NCBI GenBank assembly: GCA_964413755.1
Contig: CAYPTW010000070.1
Coordinates: 1 to 12,900, forward strand
DNA: 12,900 nt
Direction: 5' to 3'
Origin: XN24 sp964413755
Lineage (GTDB): Bacteria > Pseudomonadota > Gammaproteobacteria > Steroidobacterales > XN24
Position 1 is the stretch's first letter, and the number at the start of each line of letters is the position of its first letter. The notes below the pieces were generated by a model. It was not told the origin of the DNA, made no database searches, and worked only from the letters and a program-made list of their open reading frames with translations. Positions 12,104-12,900 of the stretch are shown piece by piece. Made by a program: the position numbers and the translations under genes.

Positions 12104-12900
12104 ATGCGCATCTCGACATCCCAGATCTACAATTCTGGCCTGGACTCGATCCAGCGCCAGCAGGCGGAGATGAACCGCATCCAGCAGCAGCTGGCGAGCG
12201 GCAAGCGCATCCTGTCGCCGTCCGACGACCCGGGCGGCGCGGTGCAGTCGCTGCAGTTCCGCGACTCCATGGCCAGGCTCGAGCAGTACGCCCGTAACGG
12301 CGGCCTCGCCACCGCGCGCCTCGGGCAGGAAGAGGTCGTGCTCGGCCAGGCGCTGGATGGACTGCAGCGTGTGCGCGAGCTCGCCATCCAGGGCAACAAC
12401 GCGAGCCAGACGCCGGAGACGCGGCGCGCCATAGCGTCCGAGATCCGCCAGCAGCTCGACCAGTTGTACGAGCTGGCCAACACCCGCGATGCCAACGGCG
12501 AGTACATTTTCGCCGGCTTCTCCTCGCTGGACCGTCCCTTCGTGGAAACGCCCGCCGGGGCCGTTTACACAGGCGGCGCCGAGGCGCGCCAGGTGGCGAT
12601 CAGCGACACGCGGCGCATCGACCTGGGCGACCCGGGCGACGCCGTGTTCATGGGTATTCCGGAAGGCAATGGCCAGTTCATCGCCACCGAAGGCGCCGCC
12701 AACACCGGTACCGGCTCCGTGCGCGAGACCACGGTGAGCTCGCCGGGCGCCTGGGACGGCACGCCACGCACACTGCGCTTCACCGCGCCCGATGCCTGGG
12801 AGGCGGTGGACGCAGCCAACAACGTCGTGGCGAGCGGCAGCTACGCCGACGGCGACACCATCACATTCGAAGGCCTGAGCGTGCGCCTCGGCGGCACGCC
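12104..12900 (+). CDS. flgL: Hook-filament junction protein FlgL (HAP3), 3' end missing
   Basis: The frame is open to the right edge and gives the first 265 residues of FlgL, the second junction protein, related to flagellin and chaperoned by FlgN. It starts MRISTSQIYNSGLDSIQRQQ. The flagellin-like N-terminal helix has QLASGKRILSPSDDP at 29-43, a hallmark of FlgL and flagellin. LANTRDANGEYIFAGF at 124-139 is the FlgL-specific form that separates it from FliC. A beta-rich domain follows to the edge. GGAGG before the flgK stop, nine bases upstream of the ATG, is a good ribosome binding site, and the gap to flgK is three bases. About 400 residues is usual, so roughly a third of the gene should lie outside the window. 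Whether flagellin genes follow cannot be seen. Confidence 0.95.
   Translation, partial: MRISTSQIYNSGLDSIQRQQAEMNRIQQQLASGKRILSPSDDPGGAVQSLQFRDSMARLEQYARNGGLATARLGQEEVVLGQALDGLQRVRELAIQGNNASQTPETRRAIASEIRQQLDQLYELANTRDANGEYIFAGFSSLDRPFVETPAGAVYTGGAEARQVAISDTRRIDLGDPGDAVFMGIPEGNGQFIATEGAANTGTGSVRETTVSSPGAWDGTPRTLRFTAPDAWEAVDAANNVVASGSYADGDTITFEGLSVRLGGT

Noticed and set aside
1..12900. Undescribed defence, mobile or biosynthetic system
   Set aside because: All coding space is filled by known flagellar genes and recQ, with uniform composition and no integrase, transposase, tRNA, direct-repeat array or orphan gene.

Overview
The window is a flagellar gene cluster from a high-GC gammaproteobacterium. 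The evidence is the strongly G/C-biased third codon positions, the divergent flgA-flgM-flgN-ycgR and flgBCDEFGHIJKL arrangement known from Pseudomonas and relatives, a Pseudomonas-type FlgC, a bifunctional FlgJ with a C-terminal glucosaminidase, and sigma-54 plus sigma-28 promoter sequences of the polar-flagellum type. I cannot name the genus.

Left part (minus strand, read right to left): flgA (P-ring chaperone), flgM (anti-sigma-28), flgN (chaperone for FlgK/FlgL), ycgR/flgZ (PilZ c-di-GMP effector that brakes the motor) and the first 145 codons of recQ (DNA helicase), cut by the left edge. flgA has its own sigma-54-like promoter. flgM has a near-perfect sigma-28 promoter in the flgA-flgM gap, so flgMN and probably ycgR can be expressed late, after hook completion.

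Middle (about 2860-3166): a 307-base divergent control region. It carries a perfect sigma-54 promoter (TGGCAC-N5-TTGCA) facing flgB, a one-mismatch version facing flgA, and several CGGCAA/TTGCCG repeats placed roughly 70-80 bases upstream of each predicted start, which are candidate activator sites.

Right part (plus strand): flgB, flgC, flgD, flgE, flgF, flgG, flgH, flgI, flgJ, flgK and flgL (cut by the right edge), with gaps of 30 bases or less and one 1-base overlap (flgJ/flgK). Read in order they build the proximal rod (FlgB, FlgC, FlgF), distal rod (FlgG), the hook with its cap (FlgE, FlgD), the L and P rings (FlgH, FlgI), the rod cap and peptidoglycan hydrolase (FlgJ) and the hook-filament junction (FlgK, FlgL). 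The minus-strand genes supply the accessory factors: FlgA for FlgI assembly, FlgN for FlgK/FlgL export, FlgM for timing, YcgR for speed control.

I see no mobile element, CRISPR array, tRNA, rRNA or foreign island, and no undescribed system. The points worth a second look are regulatory: the paired sigma-54 promoters with shared repeats, the sigma-28 promoter of flgM, a UUCG-loop hairpin in place of a ribosome binding site before ycgR, and a hairpin-rich, non-conserved tail at the end of flgJ.
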